This document shows positions 1 through 8,148 of a DNA stretch of 64,000 nt, piece after piece. The notes under the pieces were generated by a model that was given only the letters and a program-made list of their open reading frames with translations, was not told where the DNA came from and made no database searches. The first letter of the stretch is position 1. Each line of letters starts with the position of its first letter. The position numbers and the translations under genes are program-made. Source of the DNA: Paenibacillus lupini (GTDB taxonomy: Bacteria > Bacillota > Bacilli > Paenibacillales > Paenibacillaceae); assembly GCF_011761355.1 (NCBI RefSeq), contig NZ_JAASRW010000003.1, positions 767,188-831,187 on the forward strand, read 5' to 3'.

Positions 1-29
1 GAAGAAGTAACCGCAGGAGGACATCTTTT

Positions 30-851
30 ATGGAAAAACAATTATTGCTGCGTCATGAAGGACTTGAGTTGACAGCTACGCTTCATTATCCAACGGATGA
101 TGTGAAGGACAATTCAAAAAAGAAGCAGGCCATTATTATATGCCATGGATTTATCGGAAGCCGGGTAGGTGTTGATCGGTTATTCGTTAAGACTGCACGT
201 GCGCTTGCTGCGCAGGGGTCCTATGTGCTTCGATTCGATTATGGCGGCTGCGGAGAGAGCAATGGTGACTATGGTGCGCTGGGCTTTGACAGCATGATCG
301 ACCAGACTCGTACGGTTATTGATTATGTAGCGGAGATGGACTGCGTAGATCCAAGAAAGATAGTTCTGCTGGGACATAGCCTGGGTGGTGCGATAGCTAT
401 TATGACAGCTGTACGTGACAAACGCGTAAAACGTCTTGTCTTATGGTCGCCAGTAGCGTATCCGTTTAATGATATTGTTCGTATTGTGGGGCGTTCTGGC
501 TACGACGAGGCCGTGCAGAAGGGCAGTACCGATTATGCAGGCTTTACTCTGCAGCCGGTATTCTTCGAATCTCTGCTGCAGCATCAGCCGTTCCAATCGG
601 CAACACGATTTGGCGGGGAGGTACTGCTTGTCCACGGTACAAGCGACGATCTTATTCCAGTCGACTACAGCTTCCTGTACCAGAAAGTGTTCTGGACGCG
701 CAGCGACGGGCTATGCGATAAGGAGATCATTTTCCAGGCTAACCATACGTACTCCTCAAGGCATCATCAGGAGGAAGCGATCCGTGTCACTTCTGAGTGG
801 CTGGTGGGGCTTGATAAACAGCAACAGGACTGGCATAACTGGAGTATTTAG
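30..851 (+). CDS. alpha/beta hydrolase (esterase-like)
   Basis: A 273-residue cytoplasmic alpha/beta hydrolase with no signal peptide. The nucleophile elbow GHSLGG lies near residue 115, an acid candidate in TSDDLIPVD near residue 205 and a histidine in ANHTYSS near residue 237, giving a complete Ser-Asp-His triad in the usual order. The oxyanion-side motif CHGF is near residue 38. The pattern resembles small carboxyl/feruloyl-esterase-type hydrolases, but the substrate cannot be read from the sequence. The start is supported by an AGGAGG Shine-Dalgarno about 8 bases upstream. It is followed by the separate yerB-like gene on the same strand after an 84-base gap. Confidence 0.85.
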   Translation: MEKQLLLRHEGLELTATLHYPTDDVKDNSKKKQAIIICHGFIGSRVGVDRLFVKTARALAAQGSYVLRFDYGGCGESNGDYGALGFDSMIDQTRTVIDYVAEMDCVDPRKIVLLGHSLGGAIAIMTAVRDKRVKRLVLWSPVAYPFNDIVRIVGRSGYDEAVQKGSTDYAGFTLQPVFFESLLQHQPFQSATRFGGEVLLVHGTSDDLIPVDYSFLYQKVFWTRSDGLCDKEIIFQANHTYSSRHHQEEAIRVTSEWLVGLDKQQQDWHNWSI

Positions 852-935
852 GAAGACAATCCCTGCGTTTTATGATTAAATGGTAGTATTCGACTTTTTC
901 GACTCTATCATTCTCTACTAAAAGGCGGGGAACTC

Positions 936-2000
936 ATGGGCAGACAATTACGCAGCGTATTCATTTTTGGTTTACTAATCCTATTATTATCGGCATGCAG
1001 CGGCGGCACGGGCAGCAATACGGAGGAGGCTGCACCAACTCCTACAGTATCAACCGAGCCGGAGGCTACTCCAACACCAGAACCAACACCGGAACTTGGC
1101 TTTACAGCTCCTCTGACAGGACTGAAACGTGAATCGGAAGCAGCGGCACGTCCAGTTGCGGTCATGATCAATAATTTGAAGCCGGCACGTCCGCAATCCG
1201 GGCTCACCAATGCCGATGTGGTATGGGAAGTATTAGCCGAAGGCGGGATCACACGGCTTGTTGCGATATTCCAAAGCACAGATGCGGTGAACGATGCAAT
1301 TGGCCCGATCCGCAGTATTCGTCCTTACCTGATTGATATTGGCGAAAGTTATGGCGCTATTCTAGCCCACTCAGGGGCAAGTAATGACGGCTATGATATT
1401 TTGCAGCATCAGAATAAGCCTTATCTCGATGAGATTTCGAATGCGGGCCCTTATTTCTGGCGCAGCAAGGACCGCAAGGCACCGCATAATTTGTATTCTG
1501 AGCTTGCGAAGCTGCGGGCTGGAGCGGAGAAGAAAGGTTACAAGAGTGATGTAACGGTTCCCACTTACCCATTTGCAGAAGAAGGATCAACGGCTTCGGG
1601 AGAAGCGGCAGCATCTATTGAGATCAAATTTTTGCTGAAGGATTATAAAGTTTCTTATGCTTATGATGAAGCAAGTGGTGTTTACAAACGTTCCATTAAC
1701 GACGAACCACATACTGATCTTAATAACGGCGAGCAGTTGACTGCTGCCAATGTGGTTGTGCTTGGTGCGAACCATAAAACACTGGATGATTATGGGCGTC
1801 TAGCTGTTGACCTCCATGCAGGTGGGTCAGCGATCTTGTTCCAGAAAGGCAAAGCGGTGGCGTGTGAATGGGTTCGGAGCAAAGACAACATGGTCCGATT
1901 GATGAAAGATGGAGCAGAGCTCACTTTTATCCCAGGGAAAACGTTCTTTAACGTCGTTCCGAATACACCAACTTTTGCAGAGCATGTGATTTATGGGTAA
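936..2000 (+). CDS. yerB: YerB-like DUF3048 lipoprotein
   Basis: A 354-residue exported lipoprotein. The N-terminus has a hydrophobic signal ending in lipobox LSAC with the lipidated cysteine at residue 21, followed by a Thr/Pro/Glu-rich linker (residues 30-58) and then a DUF3048-type domain. Recognisable family stretches include RPVAVMINN near residue 71, GPIRSIRP near residue 124 and the C-terminal NVVP. YerB of Bacillus is a lipoprotein of unknown function located beside yerC. Here yerC lies about 6 kb downstream with other genes between, so the neighbourhood is conserved but loosened. The gene ends before a strong terminator. Confidence 0.85.
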   Translation: MGRQLRSVFIFGLLILLLSACSGGTGSNTEEAAPTPTVSTEPEATPTPEPTPELGFTAPLTGLKRESEAAARPVAVMINNLKPARPQSGLTNADVVWEVLAEGGITRLVAIFQSTDAVNDAIGPIRSIRPYLIDIGESYGAILAHSGASNDGYDILQHQNKPYLDEISNAGPYFWRSKDRKAPHNLYSELAKLRAGAEKKGYKSDVTVPTYPFAEEGSTASGEAAASIEIKFLLKDYKVSYAYDEASGVYKRSINDEPHTDLNNGEQLTAANVVVLGANHKTLDDYGRLAVDLHAGGSAILFQKGKAVACEWVRSKDNMVRLMKDGAELTFIPGKTFFNVVPNTPTFAEHVIYG

Positions 2001-2075
2001 AAAATAAGCTTGTCGGACACACTCTAATTAGGTGTAGAGGGTGACCGCGTAAACAGCCAAAAAGGATATAATGGC

Positions 2076-2106
2076 GGTGCGCTCCTATGCGGAGCGCGCC
2101 TTTTTA
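2076..2106 (+). terminator. rho-independent terminator of yerB-like gene
   Basis: Arms 2076-2085 and 2091-2100 pair over 10 bp with one G-T pair around a 5-base loop, followed by a T-rich run. It separates the yerB-like gene from the phosphate transport operon. Confidence 0.85.
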
Positions 2107-2132
2107 TATTTTTTTTGCAAAAACGCAAACTT

Positions 2133-2160
2133 TTCATAAATCCTTTACATTCCCTTAACA
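2133..2160 (+). promoter_or_regulatory. possible PhoP box upstream of the pit operon
   Basis: Three TTAACA-like hexamers occur at an exact 11-base period: TTCATA (2133), TTTACA (2144) and TTAACA (2155). Bacillus PhoP boxes are TT(A/T/C)ACA-like direct repeats with about 5-base spacers, so spacing and sequence fit. A TAAGAT hexamer at 2180 could be the -10 element. The first repeat is a weak match, and phosphate control is an inference from the repeats and the downstream phosphate transporter. Confidence 0.45.
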
Positions 2161-2242
2161 ATTCTAAAGTAAACTGTGTTAAGATATTCTGGGCTCATTT
2201 CAAAATGATGCCTAACCATCCAGTCGGGCAAAGGGGATTAAG

Positions 2243-2854
2243 ATGTTTAAGAAAAAGGATATTTTCTTTAAGACTTTTGAAGAAATGGCAGATACACTGG
2301 TTGATGCAATTGAATACTTCTCAAACGGTGTTTCGGACCTGTCGGATGTTACTTTGTTTGCAAAAACAATGAAAGAGTACGAAAGCAAGTGTGACCAATT
2401 TGTTCACACCATTCTGAAAGAACTGAACAAAACGTTCATTACCCCAATTGAGCGAGAAGATATTATGGCATTAACTTCATCTCTGGATGATGTGCTTGAT
2501 GGTATTGAAGCTTGCGCATCGCGTTTTGAGATGTACAATATTCAAGAAAAAGACGAGTACATAACGTTGTTCGGCGATATTTTGCTTCGCTCAGCGAACC
2601 AAATCAAGAAAGCAATCTACTTGCTGACAGACAAAAAACTGCTTGCCATTCGTGAGCCTAACATTGCGCTTAACGAGCTGGAGAACCAAGCCGATGATCT
2701 GCTTCGTGTAAGCATTAAGAGCCTGTTTACGAATGTGAAGGATCCGATTGAGCTCATGAAACGGAAAGAAATCTACGAAATGTTGGAGCAAACGACCGAC
2801 TACTGCGAAGATGTAGCGAATACGCTGGAATCGATCATTATGCGCAACAGCTAA
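2243..2854 (+). CDS. DUF47 (PhoU-like) phosphate transport accessory protein
   Basis: A 203-residue all-helical protein of the DUF47/PhoU-like family that usually accompanies PiT transporters (YkaA in B. subtilis). Typical features are the N-terminal FKKKDIFF, a conserved segment ending FITPIEREDI near residue 72, and SLDDVLDGIE near residue 85. No signal peptide or membrane segment. It is thought to modulate the transporter at the inner face of the membrane. The start has a GGGG Shine-Dalgarno just upstream. It lies 29 bases before the permease gene and is almost certainly co-transcribed. Confidence 0.9.
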   Translation: MFKKKDIFFKTFEEMADTLVDAIEYFSNGVSDLSDVTLFAKTMKEYESKCDQFVHTILKELNKTFITPIEREDIMALTSSLDDVLDGIEACASRFEMYNIQEKDEYITLFGDILLRSANQIKKAIYLLTDKKLLAIREPNIALNELENQADDLLRVSIKSLFTNVKDPIELMKRKEIYEMLEQTTDYCEDVANTLESIIMRNS

Positions 2855-2883
2855 GCTTACACGGAGAGTAGGAATCAATTCAA

Positions 2884-3879
2884 ATGGATTCAATCACTAT
2901 ATGGATGGTCGTCATATTCGCGCTCGGTTTTGACTTTATAAATGGTTTTCACGATACGGCGAACGCTATCGCAACGACGGTATCGACACGGGCGCTTAAG
3001 CCGAGGGTGGCCATTATTATGGCGGCTTGTATGAACTTCATTGGGGCCATTACCTTCACAGGGGTTGCTAAGAAGATCGGCAGCGGTGTTGCTAATCCGG
3101 CTGATTTGCCTAACGGGGTAGAGATCGTTATAGCCGCACTTATCTCGGCGATTATATGGAACCTGCTAACCTGGTGGTTCGGCATACCTTCTTCCTCGTC
3201 ACATGCCTTGATCGGCTCGCTTGCTGGTGCTGTAGCATCCGGCGCAGGATTTGATGCGATCAACGCACATGGTTTTGTCGATATCATTAAAGCGTTAATT
3301 TTCTCGCCGCTTATTGCTTTTACGATTGGTTTTATCATCATGTGGATTCTGAAGCGAATATTTGCGAGGTCCAGTCCACATCAGGTGAACAAAGGATTCC
3401 GGTTCGGTCAGATTTTGACCGCCGCATTCCAATCGTTCTCCCATGGTACAAATGATGCTCAAAAGGCGATGGGTATTATTACATTCGCTTTGGTCGCTGG
3501 AGGCATTCAGGATCATTTAGATGTTCCGCTGTGGGTTAAGATGTCGGCGGCTTTGTCCATGGCACTTGGTACATCCATTGGTGGATGGAAGATTATTAAG
3601 ACAATGGGTACAAAAATCTTTAAGATTGAGCCAATCAACGGCTTTGCTGCAGATGTAGGCTCGGCTGGTGTTATCTTGACTGCTACGATGATGGAACTGC
3701 CAGTCAGCACAACGCATGTTATTACGTCATCAATTCTCGGCGTAGGCAGTGCGAAGCGCTTCTCCAGTGTCCGTTGGTCGCTCGCAGGCAAGATAGTTAT
3801 TGCTTGGGTAATTACAATTCCAATTACGGCGCTCTTAGCAGCAGCTATTTATTGGATTATTGATAAGGTGTTCTTTTAA
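2884..3879 (+). CDS. pit: inorganic phosphate transporter, PiT family
   Basis: A 331-residue polytopic membrane protein, the normal length for bacterial PiT. The two family signature repeats are visible: GFDFINGFHDTANAIA near residues 19-34 and the inverted second copy SHGTNDAQKAMG near residues 190-201. Each repeat carries the substrate and cation-binding residues. PiT carriers take up metal-phosphate coupled to protons or sodium. The DUF47 partner upstream and the possible PhoP box suggest phosphate-responsive expression. It ends convergently with the LPMO gene, the two sharing a hairpin terminator. Confidence 0.95.
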   Translation: MDSITIWMVVIFALGFDFINGFHDTANAIATTVSTRALKPRVAIIMAACMNFIGAITFTGVAKKIGSGVANPADLPNGVEIVIAALISAIIWNLLTWWFGIPSSSSHALIGSLAGAVASGAGFDAINAHGFVDIIKALIFSPLIAFTIGFIIMWILKRIFARSSPHQVNKGFRFGQILTAAFQSFSHGTNDAQKAMGIITFALVAGGIQDHLDVPLWVKMSAALSMALGTSIGGWKIIKTMGTKIFKIEPINGFAADVGSAGVILTATMMELPVSTTHVITSSILGVGSAKRFSSVRWSLAGKIVIAWVITIPITALLAAAIYWIIDKVFF

Positions 3880-3898
3880 GTTTGGACAAGTTATAAGT

Positions 3899-3940
3899 AA
3901 AAGTGCCGGAGGAGTCTACTTGGACTCTCCCGGCACTTTT
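3899..3940. terminator. bidirectional terminator between pit and LPMO genes
   Basis: A long imperfect hairpin with outer arms AAAAGTGCCGG and CCGGCACTTTT lies in the 76-base gap between convergent genes. A tracts on the left and T tracts on the right allow termination in both directions. Confidence 0.85.
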
Positions 3941-3955
3941 TATTGGATTCTGATT

Positions 3956-5305
3956 TTATTGCAGCTTCCAAAGTGCAGGTACATTAGAAGGTTCCCAGCC
4001 GGTAAGAGAAGTATGGGCTTGCAGGCATTTGTAGGTAGATCCGTTGTAGGTGACAAGTGCTCCAACCGCATACGAGGTATTGGCTGCCCAAGCAGGAGCG
4101 CCTGTGGACGCGGCAGTTGTACCGCTGATGGTACTTGCTGCGGATTGGTTGCCAGCAGCATCAATGGCGTAAACTGAGAAGTTATAGGTTGTGCTTGCAG
4201 CCAGACCCGTAACCGTGTAGGACGTGGCAGAGCCAGCGGTCGTTGTTACGAGAGTCGACCCGTTGTAGATTTTATAACCGGTCACAGCTACATTATCTGT
4301 GGAAGAGCTCCACATCAGCATCATGCTGGATGAGGTTAGCGTACCCATAATATGAAGTCCGCCTGGTGCGGATGGTGCCATCGTATCTACGGCCGGTGGT
4401 GCTGCTGTTGTGACGCTTAGACTGTTGCTGGCACTGGATTCATTACCGGCTGCATCCACGGCTTTGACGGTGAACGTATAGGCTGTACTTGCAGTAAGGC
4501 CAGTAACGGTATAGCTTGTTCCCGTACTCGATGTATTCGCAACAAGAGTACTGCCATTATAGATTTTATAGCCAATCAAGCCAACGTTATCCGTTGAGGC
4601 GTTCCATGACAAGGACACGCTTGTGGATGCAATAGTAGTTGCAGCAAGGGAGGATGGAGCGGAAGGAGCTGTCGTATCTACCGGATTCGTTCCAGTGAAA
4701 TTAACGTCGATCACGTTATAGAAGGCATTTGCCGTATCGGCAACTTCCCATACCGCAAGAATGACCTGGTAGCCGCTTCGTGCTGGAACATTACATGTAT
4801 TGGAGTAGCTGAAAGGTGGTTGTGCACCGTTGTAGGCAACGGAGCAGAAAGGCGTCAAGTCAAAGGAATCACGGGTAAGTGCGGCATTGGGGTTCCAAGT
4901 TGGCTTTGTAATATAATATTTCCAGCTTGCAGTGGAATGATTGGCTGTCAGCTTCCACGTGAAAGTATTGGTGCCAGAAGATATGTTCACTTTCGACCAA
5001 CGGGTAGCGGATTGCTCATCAAGCTTTGGAAATGCTCCGTTTGCACTTGCGATCTTACCGTCTGCAGGACCTGCTGCAGGGAAGCCTTTAGGTGCTTCCA
5101 AGCTTTGCGGCTCATACACGATGGAACCACAATCGGTATTGGCACCGGATTTGCATAGCGCCGCCCGGCTTGCCGGCCCTTCCACATAGCCATGTGAATA
5201 CGCTTTTGTTGTGTTGAACAACATGCTTACGACTGAGAGTACGAGGAGAGCGCAGATAATTAAAAGTTTTGCTGGGGTTGGCCGCGAAAATCGTAATACG
5301 GACAT
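3956..5305 (-). CDS. secreted AA10 lytic polysaccharide monooxygenase with two Fn3 domains and CBM5/12
   Basis: A 449-residue secreted enzyme. After a signal peptide the mature chain starts at His38 ([10 protein letters not shown]), and with His123 (TANHSTASW) this forms the copper histidine brace of AA10 enzymes, which cleave crystalline chitin or cellulose oxidatively. The catalytic domain spans about residues 38-203 and ends in FYNVIDVNF. Two fibronectin type III modules (about 212-300 and 310-395) follow, sharing the phrase [11 protein letters not shown], then a C-terminal CBM5/12 (about 402-449; [17 protein letters not shown]). The domain order and CBM favour chitin. The start has an AGGAGG Shine-Dalgarno. 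It is monocistronic. Confidence 0.95.
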   Translation of the reverse strand: MSVLRFSRPTPAKLLIICALLVLSVVSMLFNTTKAYSHGYVEGPASRAALCKSGANTDCGSIVYEPQSLEAPKGFPAAGPADGKIASANGAFPKLDEQSATRWSKVNISSGTNTFTWKLTANHSTASWKYYITKPTWNPNAALTRDSFDLTPFCSVAYNGAQPPFSYSNTCNVPARSGYQVILAVWEVADTANAFYNVIDVNFTGTNPVDTTAPSAPSSLAATTIASTSVSLSWNASTDNVGLIGYKIYNGSTLVANTSSTGTSYTVTGLTASTAYTFTVKAVDAAGNESSASNSLSVTTAAPPAVDTMAPSAPGGLHIMGTLTSSSMMLMWSSSTDNVAVTGYKIYNGSTLVTTTAGSATSYTVTGLAASTTYNFSVYAIDAAGNQSAASTISGTTAASTGAPAWAANTSYAVGALVTYNGSTYKCLQAHTSLTGWEPSNVPALWKLQ

Positions 5306-5770
5306 TACATCATACCTCCTAAGAAATTGGTTTTATATAAACTCGTTGAGCTTATATCGGCCAAAACAATGAAGGGTAGCTGCTGCAGCAGATAGGCAAT
5401 GGATGTGGAGGAGACTAAGGGAAGAAGTGAAGGGAAGGCAAGACGAGCAAGACGAGCAAGTGGAGTGGTGCTTGCTGGGAGAAATTGAATTAAAGATTAT
5501 AATGTTATAATCATTGTAGGTGAAACGAAGGAATTACTCATGAGTCTTTTGGAGTAAATTACCATAATGATGAAATTTTTGATCAAAATCTAGATGCGTA
5601 TGTGCAAAATTAAATCAAGTGGCTTAGCAGAAGCAACACAAAAGCTAAATTTCGACACGGCGTCTAGGTCAAAAGTAACGTGAGAGGCTTGTACAGCATC
5701 TGCTGTGTTCGACAAAATCAGACACAGCGGTGTCGAATCTACTTCATAATGAGCTGTAGCTCGTTGCTGA

Positions 5771-5883
5771 GCTCGTCATGGTGGATTTGTGAGGGAAGCT
5801 CTAAAAGATACATTCAAAATGAGGCATTCAAGCAGAGTAGCTTACTGGTTGGGCTCGTGTTGGTGGATTAGTGAGGGAAGCTC
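5771..5883. repeat. pair of 31-base direct repeats
   Basis: Copies at 5771-5801 and 5853-5883 match at 28 of 31 positions. Each begins GCTC, ends GAGGGAAGCTC, and has GGTGGATT in the middle. Start-to-start distance is 82 bases. Only two copies are seen, so it is not a CRISPR array. Confidence 0.8.
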
Positions 5884-5961
5884 ATTATATAGTGAGGCAA
5901 TCCGCGCTAATACGTGCCAATGGAGATCATAATGGAGCAACAGTGAGGCTAGCCTCATAGT

Positions 5962-6068
5962 TAGTGAGGGTCAACGTGTGAATAAGGCGTAAACCCTCAC
6001 TATTTCGTCTGAAGTGCCGCTTGGGGCATACCAATACGGCGGAAATCCTCACTAATAGTGAGGTTTTC
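5962..6068. repeat. inverted repeats built from the word TAGTGAGG
   Basis: TAGTGAGGG at 5962-5970 pairs with CCCTCACTA at 5994-6002. A second hairpin at 6041-6068 has 13-base arms with one mismatch, centred on CCTCACTAATAGTGAGG (6047-6063). The second lies just past the end of the minus-strand DUF559 gene and may act as its 3' hairpin, though no U tract follows. Confidence 0.75.
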
Positions 6069-6105
6069 CGTCAATGACCAAACCTATTAGACTGCAAGAG
6101 GCTGC

Positions 6106-6780
6106 CTAGTCTGAGATATAATCCATCAGTATGTAGGTTGTCGTCCTTTGCTTAGCTGGTAACCTACGTATAATTGAAGCTTCTTCGAATCGACGCATCC
6201 AGTCTACGGCAGTGCGATTGCTGATCTGGAACTCGCGGGCAATGTCGCTTGGTCTAAGTCTACCTTGTTGCTGTAATGCCATTTGGATAATCCACTGTTT
6301 GCGCAATTCCCACATGTCCGTCGTTTGCTTCATTTCCCGCAGATAAGTCATTGACCACCAATGACCGATGGCTTGCTTTACTTTTACGATACATGGCTGA
6401 GGCTGATGCTCCACCTGCCAGGCAGTAAATCGAAGGACGAGCCAGCCGGATAATACGAGGTCATTTTGCCGAGATAGATGATCCTGAAATTCGGCAGGCG
6501 AGATATCTCTTGCGTGGGTAGTAAAACCGTCAATTTCGATGACGAGCTTCATGCCATTTTTTACATAGACGAAATCGCAGAATCGCCGTCCTCCCTTATG
6601 ATCAACAAAAGGATGCTCTGCTTTAAGTCCATCGAAGTTATCTCCGAAGGCAGGTCCCCATACCCGCTCAAGAAAATACATCTGTGATCGCTCCAGTTTG
6701 TTGCGGAAGGATCCGTTCAAAACGGCTTCCCGCTCGAAGGAATCGATAAAATGCTGCAAAGAGGAACTAACCGCTGTCAT
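6106..6780 (-). CDS. DUF559 nuclease-like protein with C-terminal HTH
   Basis: A 224-residue soluble protein. The middle part has a PD-(D/E)XK-like core as in DUF559/Vsr-type proteins: Asp69 in RRFCDFVYV, then Glu82 and Asp84 in LVIEIDGFTTHARD with His89, and a later strand LSGWLVLRFTAWQV. The C-terminal 45 residues form a helix-turn-helix (RPSDIAREFQISNRTAVDWM). A nuclease fold joined to a specific DNA-binding helix-turn-helix suggests a site-directed DNA-processing or repair function, but activity is inferred. It stands alone, with no methyltransferase or helicase beside it. The following minus-strand gene terminates upstream of it. Confidence 0.7.
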   Translation of the reverse strand: MTAVSSSLQHFIDSFEREAVLNGSFRNKLERSQMYFLERVWGPAFGDNFDGLKAEHPFVDHKGGRRFCDFVYVKNGMKLVIEIDGFTTHARDISPAEFQDHLSRQNDLVLSGWLVLRFTAWQVEHQPQPCIVKVKQAIGHWWSMTYLREMKQTTDMWELRKQWIIQMALQQQGRLRPSDIAREFQISNRTAVDWMRRFEEASIIRRLPAKQRTTTYILMDYISD

Positions 6781-6810
6781 TTAAAATCTACTCCCTTCTA
6801 TAAGATACTC

Positions 6811-6861
6811 CGGAAAAAGAAAACACCCCGACTGCGGCCAATAAGGCTGCAATCGGGGTGT
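6811..6861 (-). terminator. rho-independent terminator of the 6943-7524 gene
   Basis: Arms starting ACACCCCGA (from 6823) and ending TCGGGGTGT (to 6861) form a 17-base stem with two wobble mismatches. Read on the minus strand it is followed by a U-rich run from the A-rich block 6814-6823. Confidence 0.85.
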
Positions 6862-6942
6862 GCTTCACTCCGAACGATACGTATAGCTTTATCATACTCT
6901 GCTATCGATGAACGGGCAAGTCGAACGAGCAGCAGCACGCAA

Positions 6943-7524
6943 TCAAGGCTGACGTTTCCGCTTGCGGCGGCGTCCAGCGGATCCGGTTGGTTTTTTGCGG
7001 CGCTTGCGTTTCTTAGGTACTACTTCCACATCATCATCTGATGTGTCGCTGCTGGAATCCTTTTTGAAGGAGCCCATCAGGACCTTAACCAGCGGGGCCA
7101 TCTGAGACACACTGGATACCACTTTCTGCACTTTACCGACAGTACTCAGAATGCCATCCAGACCACCAAGGCGGTCGACAAAGCCCTTGATCTCCGTCAT
7201 GCTTGGCATAGTGAAGCCGCCCGCTTTGGCTGGAGTTGTCGTTTCCACCATTTCAGCCGCTGTCGCTGGTATAACGACAGGTAAGCTTTCCTCTTGTTGT
7301 ATAGGAACCTCTTCTACAGAGAAGACAGGAGGCGCAGGTGGAATTGGGGCGCTGCCATTGCCGAAGCCAAGAGGATTCTGGAAGCTGTTCATGCCTTGGC
7401 TGCCTGCTTGATTTCTGGCATAGCCGCGTCGGTGATGGCCGCTATGCGGCGAGTGCGGCGGATACTGGTGATGGTTCGGATTGCTGCCGCCACCAGGGTA
7501 GCTCCGGTAATTCACGCGGATCAC
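6943..7524 (-). CDS. Pro/Gly/His-rich protein with basic tail, possibly YqfQ/VrrA-like
   Basis: A 193-residue protein of biased composition. Residues 1-60 are rich in Gly, Pro, His and Asn (for example PPHSPHSGHHRRGY). A central segment (about residues 103-150) looks like an ordered amphipathic helix pair, containing GGLDGILSTVGKVQKVV and APLVKVLMGSF. It then has an acidic patch (SSDTSDDDVEVV) and ends in a strongly basic tail of Lys and Arg. The layout recalls spore-associated YqfQ/VrrA proteins of Bacillus, which join a low-complexity head to a similar helical region, but the identity is uncertain. It is monocistronic with its own terminator. Confidence 0.6.
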   Translation of the reverse strand: MIRVNYRSYPGGGSNPNHHQYPPHSPHSGHHRRGYARNQAGSQGMNSFQNPLGFGNGSAPIPPAPPVFSVEEVPIQQEESLPVVIPATAAEMVETTTPAKAGGFTMPSMTEIKGFVDRLGGLDGILSTVGKVQKVVSSVSQMAPLVKVLMGSFKKDSSSDTSDDDVEVVPKKRKRRKKPTGSAGRRRKRKRQP

Positions 7525-7757
7525 AACCTTTTTTTCAAAGTGTATAACGCTTCCCTGCTCCGTCCGCTTCCATCCGGGACTGCTTAGACTGCACGCGAAG
7601 GTCTGATCCCGTATGTCGTATAGGGAAGTATTCCTGATATTAGTCTATGGCATAGGCAAACATGCGGATTGGACGAATGACCCGATTTTATATAAATAAT
7701 GTGGATAATAACCTAATCTGATCGCTTACATCCTGTAAAGCGTGAATACGGTAATGC

Positions 7758-7786
7758 TTGAATAACCCCCCTAAAACCGATACAAT
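7758..7786 (+). promoter_or_regulatory. sigma-A type promoter of yerC
   Basis: TTGAAT (7758-7763) and TACAAT (7781-7786) are separated by exactly 17 bases. The yerC start lies about 67 bases further on. The rest of the 330-base gap (7525-7853) shows nothing else recognisable. Confidence 0.65.
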
Positions 7787-7853
7787 GTGAGTAATAAACA
7801 GTTATAGAAATGCTGTAAATGCGCGTGTAATCACGCCAGAGGAGTGAATGATA

Positions 7854-8144
7854 ATGCAGCTCAAAAAGCTGAATGATAAAGCGATTGACCAATTGTTCGA
7901 AGCGATCCTGACTTTAAAGTCAGTTGAGGAATGTTATGTCTTTTTTGATGATTTGTGTACGGTAAATGAGATCCAGTCATTATCGCAGCGTCTTGAGGTA
8001 GCACGTATGCTGGGCAAGGGCAGTACTTACAATCAGATTGAGGCGGAAACAGGCGCGAGCACGGCAACCATTTCCCGGGTTAAGCGTTGTTTGAATTATG
8101 GTAACGATGGGTATAAAATGGCTTTAGAGCGTTTAGGCAGATAG
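7854..8144 (+). CDS. yerC: YerC/YecD family TrpR-like regulator
   Basis: A 96-residue DNA-binding protein of the TrpR-like YerC family, matching it over the whole length: a conserved ECYVFFDDLCTVNEIQSL segment, then QRLEVARMLGKGSTYNQIE and the helix-turn-helix TGASTATISRVKRCLNYG. I chose the second in-frame ATG (7854) because AGAGGAG at 7838-7844 is 9 bases from it but only 3 from the ATG at 7848, and because family members start MQ. In B. subtilis yerC follows yerB; here it is instead followed after 4 bases by cbiX, so these are likely co-transcribed. Confidence 0.9.
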   Translation: MQLKKLNDKAIDQLFEAILTLKSVEECYVFFDDLCTVNEIQSLSQRLEVARMLGKGSTYNQIEAETGASTATISRVKRCLNYGNDGYKMALERLGR

Positions 8145-8148
8145 TGCC

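Larger units (their letters stand above)
5306..6105. other. 800-base gene-free spacer rich in short repeats
   Basis: No convincing reading frame was found. The left half holds the upstream region of the LPMO gene and purine-rich GACGAGCAAG direct repeats (near 5441-5460). The right half has many GTGAGG-containing words arranged as direct and inverted repeats, listed separately. The arrangement resembles degenerating intergenic palindromic repeats of this bacterial group rather than a gene. Confidence 0.6.

Noticed and set aside
5771-6068. Possible CRISPR array from repeated GTGAGG words
   Set aside because: Only two long direct copies, uneven spacing and inverted copies; no cas genes.
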